Assembly: GCA_964574935.1 (NCBI GenBank)
Contig: CAZNOZ010000007.1
Location: 14,560-78,559 of the forward strand
Length of the DNA stretch: 64,000 bases
From: JBBECE01 sp964574935
Lineage (GTDB): Bacteria > Pseudomonadota > Alphaproteobacteria > Rhizobiales > Devosiaceae
Direction: 5' to 3'
Position 1 is the first letter of the stretch; each line of letters begins with the position of its first letter. Both the position numbers and the translations under genes were made by a program. The notes under the pieces are model-generated. The model searched no databases and was not told the DNA's origin. It saw nothing but the letters and a program-made list of their open reading frames with translations. Shown one piece after another: positions 18,234 through 25,364 of this stretch.

Positions 18234-18898
18234 CGCGGGTGGGAAGGGTCGGTCCTGCGCGACAGCATGTAGCTGACCACGCCCGCTGCGATGGGTGGAA
18301 TCAGCACGCAGGCGAAGAGCGCGATTACCAGCGCCAAGGTCGACGGCAGCAGGAACGCCAACACCGCCAGCAGGACGGCCGAAAGCACCATCAGCCTTCC
18401 CGCGATGCGGTGTGCCGCCTGCCAGATTGCGGGGTCGCGCAGGGTCCAGGGCAGACGTAGCCCGGCCAGCGCGTTGGGGCGGGACTTGGGCATGACGTTG
18501 CCTACGTTCGCCAAAAGCAAGGCGAACCCGACCACGACCACACGCGCCATATCGACGCCGATGCCGAGTCCGATCATGACGATGCCGGCGTGCACCGCGG
18601 AAAAGACGAGCATAAGGCCCGTCAGCGCCGCGCGGGCGATATGCGTGCCGGCCTCGACCTGCGCGGGGGAGGCGGCACGCGGCGCGAACCAGGCCAGAAT
18701 GACAAGTGCGCCGAGCAGCGCCGGCATGAGCGACAGCGCAAGATTGCGCGGCACAAAAACGTCGGGCGCGCCGCCGAGGCTCCAATGCACCGGCAAGTTG
18801 GCGTCGGCGGGTATCAGCACAATTCCCACGGCGGTGACGACGGCGACAAAGGCGGCGAGCGACAGGTGGAGGCGAGTGACAGGCCTAGTTGAACTCAT
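18230..18898 (-). CDS. SdpI family membrane protein
   Basis: A 222-residue polytopic protein with about six hydrophobic helices. The first loop has the DUF1648-like VHWSLGGAPDVFVPR, and the second half has the SdpI-domain segment ANVGNVMPKSRPNALAGLRLPWTL. In Bacillus subtilis SdpI is both immunity protein and signal receptor for the SdpC toxin, and it sequesters the repressor SdpR. Proteobacterial homologues occur without sdpC and their role is unclear. It overlaps the upstream regulator gene by 14 bp (18885-18898), matching the sdpRI operon order. Confidence 0.8.
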   Translation of the reverse strand: MSSTRPVTRLHLSLAAFVAVVTAVGIVLIPADANLPVHWSLGGAPDVFVPRNLALSLMPALLGALVILAWFAPRAASPAQVEAGTHIARAALTGLMLVFSAVHAGIVMIGLGIGVDMARVVVVGFALLLANVGNVMPKSRPNALAGLRLPWTLRDPAIWQAAHRIAGRLMVLSAVLLAVLAFLLPSTLALVIALFACVLIPPIAAGVVSYMLSRRTDPSHPR

Positions 18899-19166
18899 GG
18901 TCTTGATCCCTGTGATCCAGCAATCCGGACAGCGTTTCTTCCAGGAGTGATGCGTTGAGGTGATAGATGAGGCTGGTTCCCCTTCGCTCGACAGTGACGA
19001 GATCTGCCTTCTTGAGCTTGCCGAAGTGAACCGAAAGCGTGGGCTTGGTGAGGTCGAAGTGAGCGGAAAGCTCGCCGGCGCTCATCGGCCCGGCCCGGAG
19101 CAGGTTGAGGACCCGCCGGCGAACCGGGTGGGACAAGGCTTCAAAAACGAGGTTGATGCCGGCCAA
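18885..19166 (-). CDS. SdpR-like ArsR-family autorepressor
   Basis: A 93-residue winged-helix protein (FEALSHPVRRRVLNLL, MSAGELSAHFDLTKPTLSVHFGKLKKADLV, RRGTSLIYHL) typical of ArsR/SdpR regulators. No metal-binding Cys motif is present. The start is inferred as TTG at 19166, which has AAGGA 9 nt upstream. A TTG at 19175 directly abuts that sequence and is less likely. Inverted repeats at 19189-19211 upstream are probable operator sites for autoregulation together with the downstream SdpI-like gene. Confidence 0.75.
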   Translation of the reverse strand: MAGINLVFEALSHPVRRRVLNLLRAGPMSAGELSAHFDLTKPTLSVHFGKLKKADLVTVERRGTSLIYHLNASLLEETLSGLLDHRDQDHEFN

Positions 19167-19188
19167 GGCAAGCAATCCTTCGATCAGA

Positions 19189-19211
19189 CTCTAATTAGAG
19201 ATCTATCTAAT
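19189..19211 (-). promoter_or_regulatory. Putative SdpR operator: overlapping AT-rich inverted repeats
   Basis: CTCTAATTAGAG (19189-19200) is a perfect 12-bp palindrome. ATTAGA and TCTAAT (19194-19199 and 19206-19211) form a second inverted repeat with a 6-bp spacer. They lie 15-45 bp upstream of the regulator's start and stand out from GC-rich surroundings, as expected for an ArsR-type operator overlapping its promoter. Confidence 0.55.
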
Positions 19212-19280
19212 AAAGAGGCGCCCGGATTGCAAGCCCAGATTGGATCGACTGCCGGCGCTGGGTTCGAATCCGGCGACCGG

Positions 19281-19376
19281 GCGGCGCGCGAGCCCGACTT
19301 CGCCGACATCTGTCTCGCCCATTTCAGGGGTTGCTGGCCGATCGAGCAGTGGCTTCTGGAGAGCGTTGCCGATTAG
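19281..19376 (+). pseudogene. 3'-terminal remnant of a DUF2461 gene
   Basis: The frame reads AAREPDFADICLAHFRGCWPIEQWLLESVAD-stop in two clearly matching blocks. It agrees with the C-terminus of the intact gene ending at 18233 at 20 of 28 aligned residues. Similarity stops abruptly upstream of 19281 and there is no start codon or N-terminal part, so this is a fragment. Its TAG overlaps the stop of the convergent SH3 gene. That suggests this was once the true end of the DUF2461 gene, separated from it by insertion of the sdpRI segment. Confidence 0.7.
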
Positions 19377-20375
19377 CCGTCGCCGGCGGCGTGGAGGTAG
19401 CTCGAATAGGACCAGCCGCTGCGGCCCTCGGAATCGGTGATGTGCAGCCAGCCGCGACGGGTTTCGCTGACCGTCACCTGTTCCCCCGCCGGCAGGGCGA
19501 ACAGCGTGCCGCCGCGCATCGAGGGAGCCGAGCGCACGTTGACGCCGGCGCCGCCGACGATCATCACCGCCGCCTCGGCGCCCGAGGCGGGTTCCGCCGA
19601 TGCCGTGCGGGCCTCGGCGGCGCTCGGGTCGGCGCTTGGGTCGGCGCTCGGGTCGGCCAGATAGTCGGCACTGACCCAGCCGACGCGGCCCGTGCCGTCG
19701 GCGATCTCGACCCATTTCCCATCGCGGCGGCGTTCCTGGACGCGCTGGCCGGGTTCGAGAACGAACAGCCTTGGGCTGACGACGGAGGGCTCGGCGCGCA
19801 CGTTGAGGNNNNNNNNNNNNNNNNNNNNNNNNNNNNNNNNNNNNNNNNNNNNNNNNNNNNNNNNNNNNNNNNNNNNNNNNNNNNNNNNNNNNNNNNNNNN
19901 NNNNNNNNTAGCCGAGGCGGATGGGAACCGTTGTGACGACGCGGATCGGGATTGTCTCCGACGCCGGCTCGGTGGCCGCCGGTTCTGTCGCCGACACGGC
20001 GGCTAGGTCGTTTTGCAGCGCGGCGGCGAGAACCGGGTTCGCTTCGGTGGGTGCCGCCGACGCGCCGGGCAGGGCGGGGACGGTGTCGAAGGTCGCACGG
20101 ATCAGGTCGGCGGGCGCGGCCGGTTCGGCAGGGCCGGTATCTGCGGCGCTGCCGGAAGGGGCCGCCTCTTCCGACGTTTTGGTGGGTTCGGCGGGCGGCG
20201 TGGACGCTCGCGAGGCCGCGGGTGCGGCGCACTCCAGCGCGGTGACTGCGCCTGGCGGGCATTGCAGCTTCGGCAGCAAAATCGCAATGACGGCGATCAG
20301 GGCGAACGGGACGATCGCCACGGCGGAACGGACAAGCGGGCCGCGATAGTGCGGCGCGGGCGTAAATTCCCTCAT
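19373..20375 (-). CDS. SH3-domain (bacterial SH3_3) membrane-anchored protein, interrupted by assembly gap
   Basis: The N-terminal part (20375-19909) has one transmembrane segment (SAVAIVPFALIAVIAILL, about residues 18-35) and an Ala/Pro/Glu-rich extracytoplasmic stretch. The C-terminal part (19808-19373) carries two SH3_3 domains beginning LNVRAEPS and VNVRSAPS, separated by an ADPSADPSAD linker. Such domains bind peptidoglycan or envelope partners. The two halves are out of frame across the 100-N gap, so the true gap should be a multiple of three if there are no other errors. ATG 20375 has GGGAGA upstream. A TTG at 20393 is an alternative. Confidence 0.75.
19809..19908. other. Assembly gap (100 N)
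   Basis: This is a run of 100 N inside the SH3-domain gene. The size looks like a placeholder because it does not preserve the reading frame. The flanks show no mutual overlap. The left edge coincides exactly with the first SH3 repeat, so collapsed repeats may be missing here. Confidence 0.99.
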
Positions 20376-20602
20376 CCGGCGTCTCCCACTCAACGCTCGA
20401 TACGCGCGTCATCCGGGCACGCCGCTTGCCGGATACAAACGTCAGGATTCCGGCATAAAGAGGCTCAAGTGAGGCGCTGTCCGCCCCATTTTGTGGCAAT
20501 TTCGCCCGAACCAGCCGGCCGCCCGCCGCGCCGATGGTGGCGGTCCGCGCCGGCCCCGCCTTTGTGTTCGTCGGTCAGTGGCTGATGGCGGTGGTTGGTG
20601 GA
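20376..20602. other. Intergenic region, no gene seen
   Basis: This stretch lies downstream of the alginate-lyase-like gene and upstream of the SH3 gene, both on the minus strand. It should contain the SH3 gene promoter, but no clear -35/-10 pair, RNA or coding frame was recognised. Confidence 0.5.
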
Positions 20603-22492
20603 TCAGGGCGCCAGGAAGTCATGCACTTCGCGCAGCGCCCGGGCGGCATCGCCGCTGGCGGCGTCGAGCACCACATCGAGGTGGTCGAGCAGCGTCGACC
20701 ACAGCGCAGCGTCGGAATCGGCCATCTTGCCGAGGATGCAGGCGTTGCGTCCCGATTCCCGACCCAGATGCAAGCGCAGTTGCTGGCGGCCGCCGTCGCG
20801 CTCGCTGACCGCGAGATCGCCGCATTGGCGGTAGTCGGCGGCGCGGCTTTCGGGATCGGCGAGATCCTCGCGCATGAAGCCGATGCGGAACAGCTCCAGA
20901 TTTCCCAGATTGTCGGTGGCGTCCGAGAAATCGTTGAAGACGTCGAAGCCGGGAACGACGACGGGCGTGCCGTTGAGCGTGACCGCGGAGATACGGACGC
21001 TGTAGATGTTCGTGCGTTCGTCGGCAAATCCGAGCGACACCGCAGCGTGGCCGACCCTCAGCGCCGGTCCGGCAGGGGACGCAGGCGGCTTCGTGGCGAC
21101 GGGGCCGCGCGCGGCGTTGTAGAGGCAGCCCAGCCCGAAGCCGAAGTCGGTGTCGGTGGTGGCGGACCTGGCGGATGGAGCAACCAGCGCCCGAAGTCGT
21201 TGCGCCTCCTCGCGCTGCGGGTAGCGATAGGGATAAACGTGCAACCAGCTGCCTGCGAATTCCGCGTCCGGCCAGCCGGTGAAATCCCAGTCCTGGATCC
21301 CCGCGCGGGCGTTGTGGGCTTCGCGCGCCCAGGGCTCGATGGTCGCGGGATCCTCGACCGCGTCGAGGAACAGGGCAACTGCGCGGTGCAGCCGCTCCTC
21401 CAAGGCGGCGGGGATGGAAATGCCGGCGGCGCGCATGAACTCGAGCGAGATGACGATCTCGCCGAGCGAAGTGTAGTGGTACCAGATGGCGCGGTCCCCA
21501 CGGGTGGTCCGGTCCTCGATGGACCCGTCCAGGTGGATCAGGGGATCAATGCCGGCAAGAAGGCGCTCGAGCTTGGCGCGGGCGTCGGCGGGGCGGCCGC
21601 CCGCATAGTCGTCGACGATGCCGGGCCAGTACCAGCCCATGTTGAGGCCGAAATAGACCGAGGTCGGACGCTTGAGGCGGCCGCCGATGCTTTCGGTCCA
21701 TGCGGCGATGGCGGCGTGCTGATCGGCGCGTGTTTCCGGCTCGAAATCGGCGAGCGCGATCACGTAGGCGCGGACGATGCCGGCGGCCAGAAACGTGGCA
21801 AATGTCGCGTCCTTCATCCCGGACGGATCGCTGCCGTCGGGCACCGTCCATTCGGTGCACTGGCCGGTGGTGACCAGATCGCCGTTTGACCGCACGCAAC
21901 TGATCGTGTCGAGAAAGGCGCCGGCTTCGGCCCAGCGCGTCAGGGCATCGAGGAGCCGGCCCTTGCGTTCGCCGTCCTCCGCCGCGAAGGCGGCGGCGCT
22001 CTGGGCGGCGAAGATGGCGGCGAAGCGCTCGGCGTCGCGGGCGCCGGGCACGCGATCATGGTCGCCGGCCATGCGCGAGGTGAATCCTTCGATCTTCGGC
22101 GTCGGGGCGAGGGACGCGAGCGCGTCGATGCCCGAGGCCTGCACGCGGCAGAGCCGGGCCCGATCCGCAGGGTCGGAAGCAGCGAAATTGATCAGCACGT
22201 CGTTGGGAACCAGATCGGCGATGGGCTCCGAGAGCAGGGCGGCGGCGGGGCCTGCGGCGAAGTCCGCGACCGCATCGCACCATTGAGCCGCCGTGCCTTG
22301 GCTCAGTGCGGGCAGTTGCGCGAGGGTGTCGGTCGCAAACTGCCCCGCTGCGGCGGCAGTGCGCTGCCCCATCAGCCCGTCGGCGGGCCCGGGCGCATAT
22401 CCGAGGCCCGCCAACTCACGCTGCACACAAAGCACCGCGTCATCTGCCAACGCCGGCGCGGTCACGCAGATGGCTGCAACAGCAGCGATCAT
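20603..22492 (-). CDS. Exported alginate-lyase-like protein with N-terminal peptidoglycan-binding domain
   Basis: About 629 residues. A signal peptide (MIAAVAAICVTAPALA) is followed by a peptidoglycan-binding-like repeat (LCVQRELAGLGYAPGPADGLMGQRT). The middle region resembles PL5-type alginate lyases: LNMGWYW stands where those enzymes have NNHSYW, and RAIWYHYTSLGEIVISLEFM where they have the Arg/Tyr segment. The His of the NNH motif seems replaced, so lyase activity is doubtful. The C-terminal 150 residues are not recognised. The start is uncertain. ATG 22492 gives the tidy signal peptide, while TTG 22504 has GGGGG 7 nt upstream. It probably acts in the periplasm. Confidence 0.6.
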   Translation of the reverse strand: MIAAVAAICVTAPALADDAVLCVQRELAGLGYAPGPADGLMGQRTAAAAGQFATDTLAQLPALSQGTAAQWCDAVADFAAGPAAALLSEPIADLVPNDVLINFAASDPADRARLCRVQASGIDALASLAPTPKIEGFTSRMAGDHDRVPGARDAERFAAIFAAQSAAAFAAEDGERKGRLLDALTRWAEAGAFLDTISCVRSNGDLVTTGQCTEWTVPDGSDPSGMKDATFATFLAAGIVRAYVIALADFEPETRADQHAAIAAWTESIGGRLKRPTSVYFGLNMGWYWPGIVDDYAGGRPADARAKLERLLAGIDPLIHLDGSIEDRTTRGDRAIWYHYTSLGEIVISLEFMRAAGISIPAALEERLHRAVALFLDAVEDPATIEPWAREAHNARAGIQDWDFTGWPDAEFAGSWLHVYPYRYPQREEAQRLRALVAPSARSATTDTDFGFGLGCLYNAARGPVATKPPASPAGPALRVGHAAVSLGFADERTNIYSVRISAVTLNGTPVVVPGFDVFNDFSDATDNLGNLELFRIGFMREDLADPESRAADYRQCGDLAVSERDGGRQQLRLHLGRESGRNACILGKMADSDAALWSTLLDHLDVVLDAASGDAARALREVHDFLAP

Positions 22493-22580
22493 GCGGATGT
22501 TCAAAATGATGCCCCCAGCCAAACCGCAAAGTATTTCGCCAGTGTGCCGTCGCGGGGGCGCACCGTCAACGCGCCGCCGC

Positions 22581-23012
22581 TCAGCTCACCAGCTTTGCTT
22601 CGAGCGTGATCTCGATCGCTTTCAGCGCCCCGGAGACCGGACAGTTCACCTTGGCCTGCTCGGCCTGGGCCTGGAAATCGGCCTCCGATAGGCCGGGCAC
22701 GTTGCCCTCGACCGTGAGATGGCTGCCGGTGATGCCGGTGCCGGCGATGATCTCGACCGCCGCCTCGGCCCGCAATTCAGCGGGCGGATGTCCGGCCTCG
22801 GTGAGCTGGGCGGAAAGCTGCATCGCAAAACAGCCGGCATGGGCGGCCGCGATCAGTTCCTCTGGGTTGGTGCCGTCGCGCCCGTCCTCGTTCTCGAACC
22901 TTGTGTGGAAGGAGTAGGGCAGCTCGCTGAGGGCCCCGGAACGCGGCGTCGTCACCGTCCCGGCACCGTCCTTCAGCCCGCCTCGCCAAATGGCGTTGGC
23001 ATGTCGTTTCAT
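22581..23012 (-). CDS. OsmC family peroxiredoxin
   Basis: A 143-residue OsmC-type thiol peroxidase that reduces organic hydroperoxides, cytoplasmic. The two redox cysteines are present: Cys61 in AAHAGCFAMQLS and Cys124 in KVNCPVSGAL. They are preceded by the conserved GTNPEELIAAAHAGC block. The length is typical of the osmotically inducible OsmC subgroup rather than Ohr. A strong AGGAGG-type site lies just upstream of ATG 23012. It is divergently transcribed from ettA across about 110 bp. Confidence 0.9.
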   Translation of the reverse strand: MKRHANAIWRGGLKDGAGTVTTPRSGALSELPYSFHTRFENEDGRDGTNPEELIAAAHAGCFAMQLSAQLTEAGHPPAELRAEAAVEIIAGTGITGSHLTVEGNVPGLSEADFQAQAEQAKVNCPVSGALKAIEITLEAKLVS

Positions 23013-23125
23013 CGCGATCCTCCTCCTTTTCGCTCGCGGGAACCGCGCGCATTGCCGCTGAGCGCCGTTTCGCCTATCAAGGCCGCGATCTTCCCGACCA
23101 CCGTTTGCCGGAGCCTCGCGCGGCC

Positions 23126-24781
23126 ATGGCGCGCCAGTTCATCTATCACATGCAGGGCCTTTCGAAGACCTGGTCGGGGGGCCGCAAGGTCCTCGACAAC
23201 ATCAACCTCAGCTTCTACCCGGACGCCAAGATCGGGGTGCTGGGGCCGAACGGCGCCGGCAAATCGACGCTGCTCAAGATCATGGCGGGCCTGGAAAAAG
23301 AGTTCCAGGGCGAGGCGTGGCTGGCCGAGGGGGCGACGGCCGGCTTCCTGCCGCAGGAACCCGAACTCGACCCGGCCCTCGACGTCACCGGCAACGTCAT
23401 GGAGGGGGTCGCCGGCAAGCAAGCCATCCTCGACCGCTACAACGAGTTGATGGCGAACTATTCCGACGAGACCGCCGACGAGGCGAGCGAACTGCAGGAC
23501 AGGATCGACGCCGAAGGCCTGTGGGACCTCGATTCGAAGGTCGAGATGGCGATGGAGGCCCTCGGCTGCCCGCCCGGGGAGACCTCGGTCGATCATCTCT
23601 CCGGCGGCGAACGGCGCCGGGTGGCGCTCACTCGGCTTCTGCTGGCGGCGCCGGACCTGTTGCTGCTCGACGAACCGACCAATCACCTGGACGCCGAGAC
23701 CACGGCGTGGCTCGAAAAGCATCTGCGCGAGTTCCCCGGCGCGGTGCTGATCGTGACCCACGACCGGTATTTCCTCGACAACGTGACCGGCTGGATTCTC
23801 GAGCTCGACCGCGGCCGGGGCATCCCCTACGAGGGCAACTACACCGCCTATCTGGGGCAGAAGGCGAAGCGCTTCGCGCAGGCCGAGCGCGAGGAGGCGG
23901 CGCGGCTGAAGGTCATCGAGCGCGAGCGCGAATGGCTGGGCCGCTCGCCGGAGGCCCGCCGCAGCAAGTCGCAGGCCCGCATCCGCGCTTATGACGAGCT
24001 GGTGCGGATCAACGAGGAACGCACGAAGGCGCAGAACGCCCAGATCGTCATCCCGCCCGGGCCGCGGCTGGGCGACAAGGTCATCGCGGCGAGCAACCTG
24101 AGGAAGGGCTACGGCAACCGCCTGCTCATCGACGAGCTGAGCTTCGCGCTGCCGCCCGGCGGCATCGTCGGGGTGATCGGGCCGAACGGGGCCGGCAAGA
24201 CGACGCTCGCCCGGATGATGACCGGCCAGGAGACGCCCGACGGTGGCGAGATCGAGATCGGGGAGACGGTCAAGCTCGGTTATGTCGACCAGTCCCGCGA
24301 CACGCTCGATCCGAAGAAAACCGTCTGGGAGGAAATCTCCGGCGGCGAGGACGTGATCGTGCTCGGCAAACGGGACGTCAATTCAAGGGCGTATGTGGGG
24401 GCCTTCAACTTCCGCGGCGGTGACCAGCAGCAGCCCGTGGGCACCCTGTCGGGCGGCCAGCGCAACCGCGTTCATCTGGCGAAAATCCTCAAGTCCGGCG
24501 CCAATGTGCTGCTGCTCGACGAGCCGACCAACGACCTCGACACCGAGACCCTGGCGGCGCTCGAGGAGGCGCTGGAGGAGTTCGCCGGCTGCGCGGTGAT
24601 CATCTCCCACGACCGGATGTTCCTGGACCGCCTGGCCACCCACATGCTGGCCTTCGAGGGCGACAGCCATGTGGAGTGGTTCGAGGGCAATTTCGAGGAC
24701 TACGAGGCCGACAAGGTGCGCCGGCTGGGGGCGGACGCGGTCAACCCGAAGCGGATCAAGTACAAGAAGTTGGAGAGGTAG
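23126..24781 (+). CDS. ettA: Energy-dependent translational throttle protein EttA (ABC-F)
   Basis: A 551-residue ABC-F ATPase with two nucleotide-binding domains and no membrane segment. Walker A motifs GPNGAGKST (about 40-48) and GPNGAGKTT (about 352-360), signatures LSGGERRRV and LSGGQRNRV, and Walker B LLLLDEPTNHLD and LLLDEPTNDLD are all intact. EttA binds the ribosomal E site and gates the first peptide bond according to ATP/ADP ratio. The start MARQFIYHMQGLSK matches the EttA N-terminus. A TTG 21 nt upstream (23105) is possible but not conserved in type. Confidence 0.95.
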   Translation: MARQFIYHMQGLSKTWSGGRKVLDNINLSFYPDAKIGVLGPNGAGKSTLLKIMAGLEKEFQGEAWLAEGATAGFLPQEPELDPALDVTGNVMEGVAGKQAILDRYNELMANYSDETADEASELQDRIDAEGLWDLDSKVEMAMEALGCPPGETSVDHLSGGERRRVALTRLLLAAPDLLLLDEPTNHLDAETTAWLEKHLREFPGAVLIVTHDRYFLDNVTGWILELDRGRGIPYEGNYTAYLGQKAKRFAQAEREEAARLKVIEREREWLGRSPEARRSKSQARIRAYDELVRINEERTKAQNAQIVIPPGPRLGDKVIAASNLRKGYGNRLLIDELSFALPPGGIVGVIGPNGAGKTTLARMMTGQETPDGGEIEIGETVKLGYVDQSRDTLDPKKTVWEEISGGEDVIVLGKRDVNSRAYVGAFNFRGGDQQQPVGTLSGGQRNRVHLAKILKSGANVLLLDEPTNDLDTETLAALEEALEEFAGCAVIISHDRMFLDRLATHMLAFEGDSHVEWFEGNFEDYEADKVRRLGADAVNPKRIKYKKLER

Positions 24782-24825
24782 GGGGGTGGTGGTCGCTCAG
24801 CGCGTCTTGTGCTCCAGCGCGCGCC

Positions 24826-24841
24826 GCTATACATGTATAGC
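24826..24841. promoter_or_regulatory. 16-bp perfect palindrome, putative antitoxin operator
   Basis: GCTATACATGTATAGC is a perfect palindrome 22 bp before the RHH antitoxin start and is AT-rich in a GC-rich setting. RHH antitoxins usually autoregulate through such sites. It also contains TATACAT and TATAGC hexamers that could serve as a -10 element. Confidence 0.6.
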
Positions 24842-24863
24842 ACACTGACAAGGAAGACCTCGG

Positions 24864-25088
24864 ATGCTCGCCCTGCGCCTGCCGCCTGAAATCGAAAAGC
24901 GCCTCGAGGCGTTGGCCAAAAAGACCGGCCGCACCAAGAGCTACTATGCCCGCCAGGCGATCATCGAGCATCTCGAGGAGCTTGAGGACATCGCGGTCGC
25001 CGAGGAGCGGCTGCGTGAGGCCGGAGAGACGATGAGCTGGGAGGAAGTCAAGGCCCGGCTGTTCGAGGGCGAGGACGTCCGGCCATAG
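24864..25088 (+). CDS. Ribbon-helix-helix (CopG/RelB-type) antitoxin
   Basis: A 74-residue protein starting with an RHH fold: strand MLALRLPPEIEKRLEALAKKTGRTKSYYARQAI with two helices, then an acidic C-terminal helix (LEELEDIAVAEERLREAGETMSWEEVKARLFE) that would wrap the toxin. AGGAAG sits 7 nt before ATG 24864. It is followed directly by a RelE/ParE-like frame. The likely role is to neutralise that toxin and repress the operon through the palindrome upstream. Confidence 0.88.
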   Translation: MLALRLPPEIEKRLEALAKKTGRTKSYYARQAIIEHLEELEDIAVAEERLREAGETMSWEEVKARLFEGEDVRP

Positions 25089-25354
25089 CCAGTTGGCGGC
25101 TTGAGTTTGCGCGCGGTGCCTTTCGTGACATCAGACGCCTTGGGCACACTGATCGCGAGCGCGTGCGCAGGTTCCTTGACGACAGGCTGCTGCAGCGTGA
25201 CGACCCGCGCGAGATCGGGGCGCCCCTCGCGGGCGAGTTCACCGGCCTGTGGCGCTACCGGGTCGGCGATATCCGCATCCTGGCGCGCATCGAGGACGAT
25301 CGGTTCATGGTGCTGGTGATCGCGGTGCGGCATCGGCGCGAAGTCTATCGCTAG
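25085..25354 (+). CDS. RelE/ParE-family toxin, non-standard or lost start codon
   Basis: The frame gives about 89 residues when read from ATA 25085: RLEFARGAFRDIRRLGHTD, then DDPREIGAPLAGEFTGLWRYRVGDIRILA, then MVLVIAVRHRREVYR. This is a complete RelE/ParE fold with its conserved C-terminal Arg/Tyr residues. Family members act as mRNA interferases or gyrase inhibitors. No ATG, GTG or TTG is in frame between the upstream stop at 25016-25018 and GTG 25163. Starting at 25163 would remove the first strand and helix. The ATA overlaps the antitoxin's TAG stop (ATAG). Either ATA (or CTG 25037) is used, or the toxin is silenced. Confidence 0.6.
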   Translation: MASWRLEFARGAFRDIRRLGHTDRERVRRFLDDRLLQRDDPREIGAPLAGEFTGLWRYRVGDIRILARIEDDRFMVLVIAVRHRREVYR

Positions 25355-25364
25355 GAGCGTTCCC

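Noticed and set aside
19219..19283. tRNA-like segment: CGCCCGG and CCGGGCG ends with GGTTCGAATCC in between
   Set aside because: The TTCGAAT loop is not flanked by a proper five-bp stem, does not abut the 3' acceptor strand, and the span is only 65 nt. No anticodon arm could be drawn. It was considered because of the nearby insertion, but it is not supported.
19203..20393. One continuous reading frame across the first N-gap
   Set aside because: After the gap it reads an Arg-rich nonsense sequence, while the real SH3 domains are in another frame. The gap length is a placeholder.
25101..25319. Small frame starting TTG 25101 within the toxin region
   Set aside because: It is in a different frame from the RelE/ParE-like sequence and has no recognisable fold.
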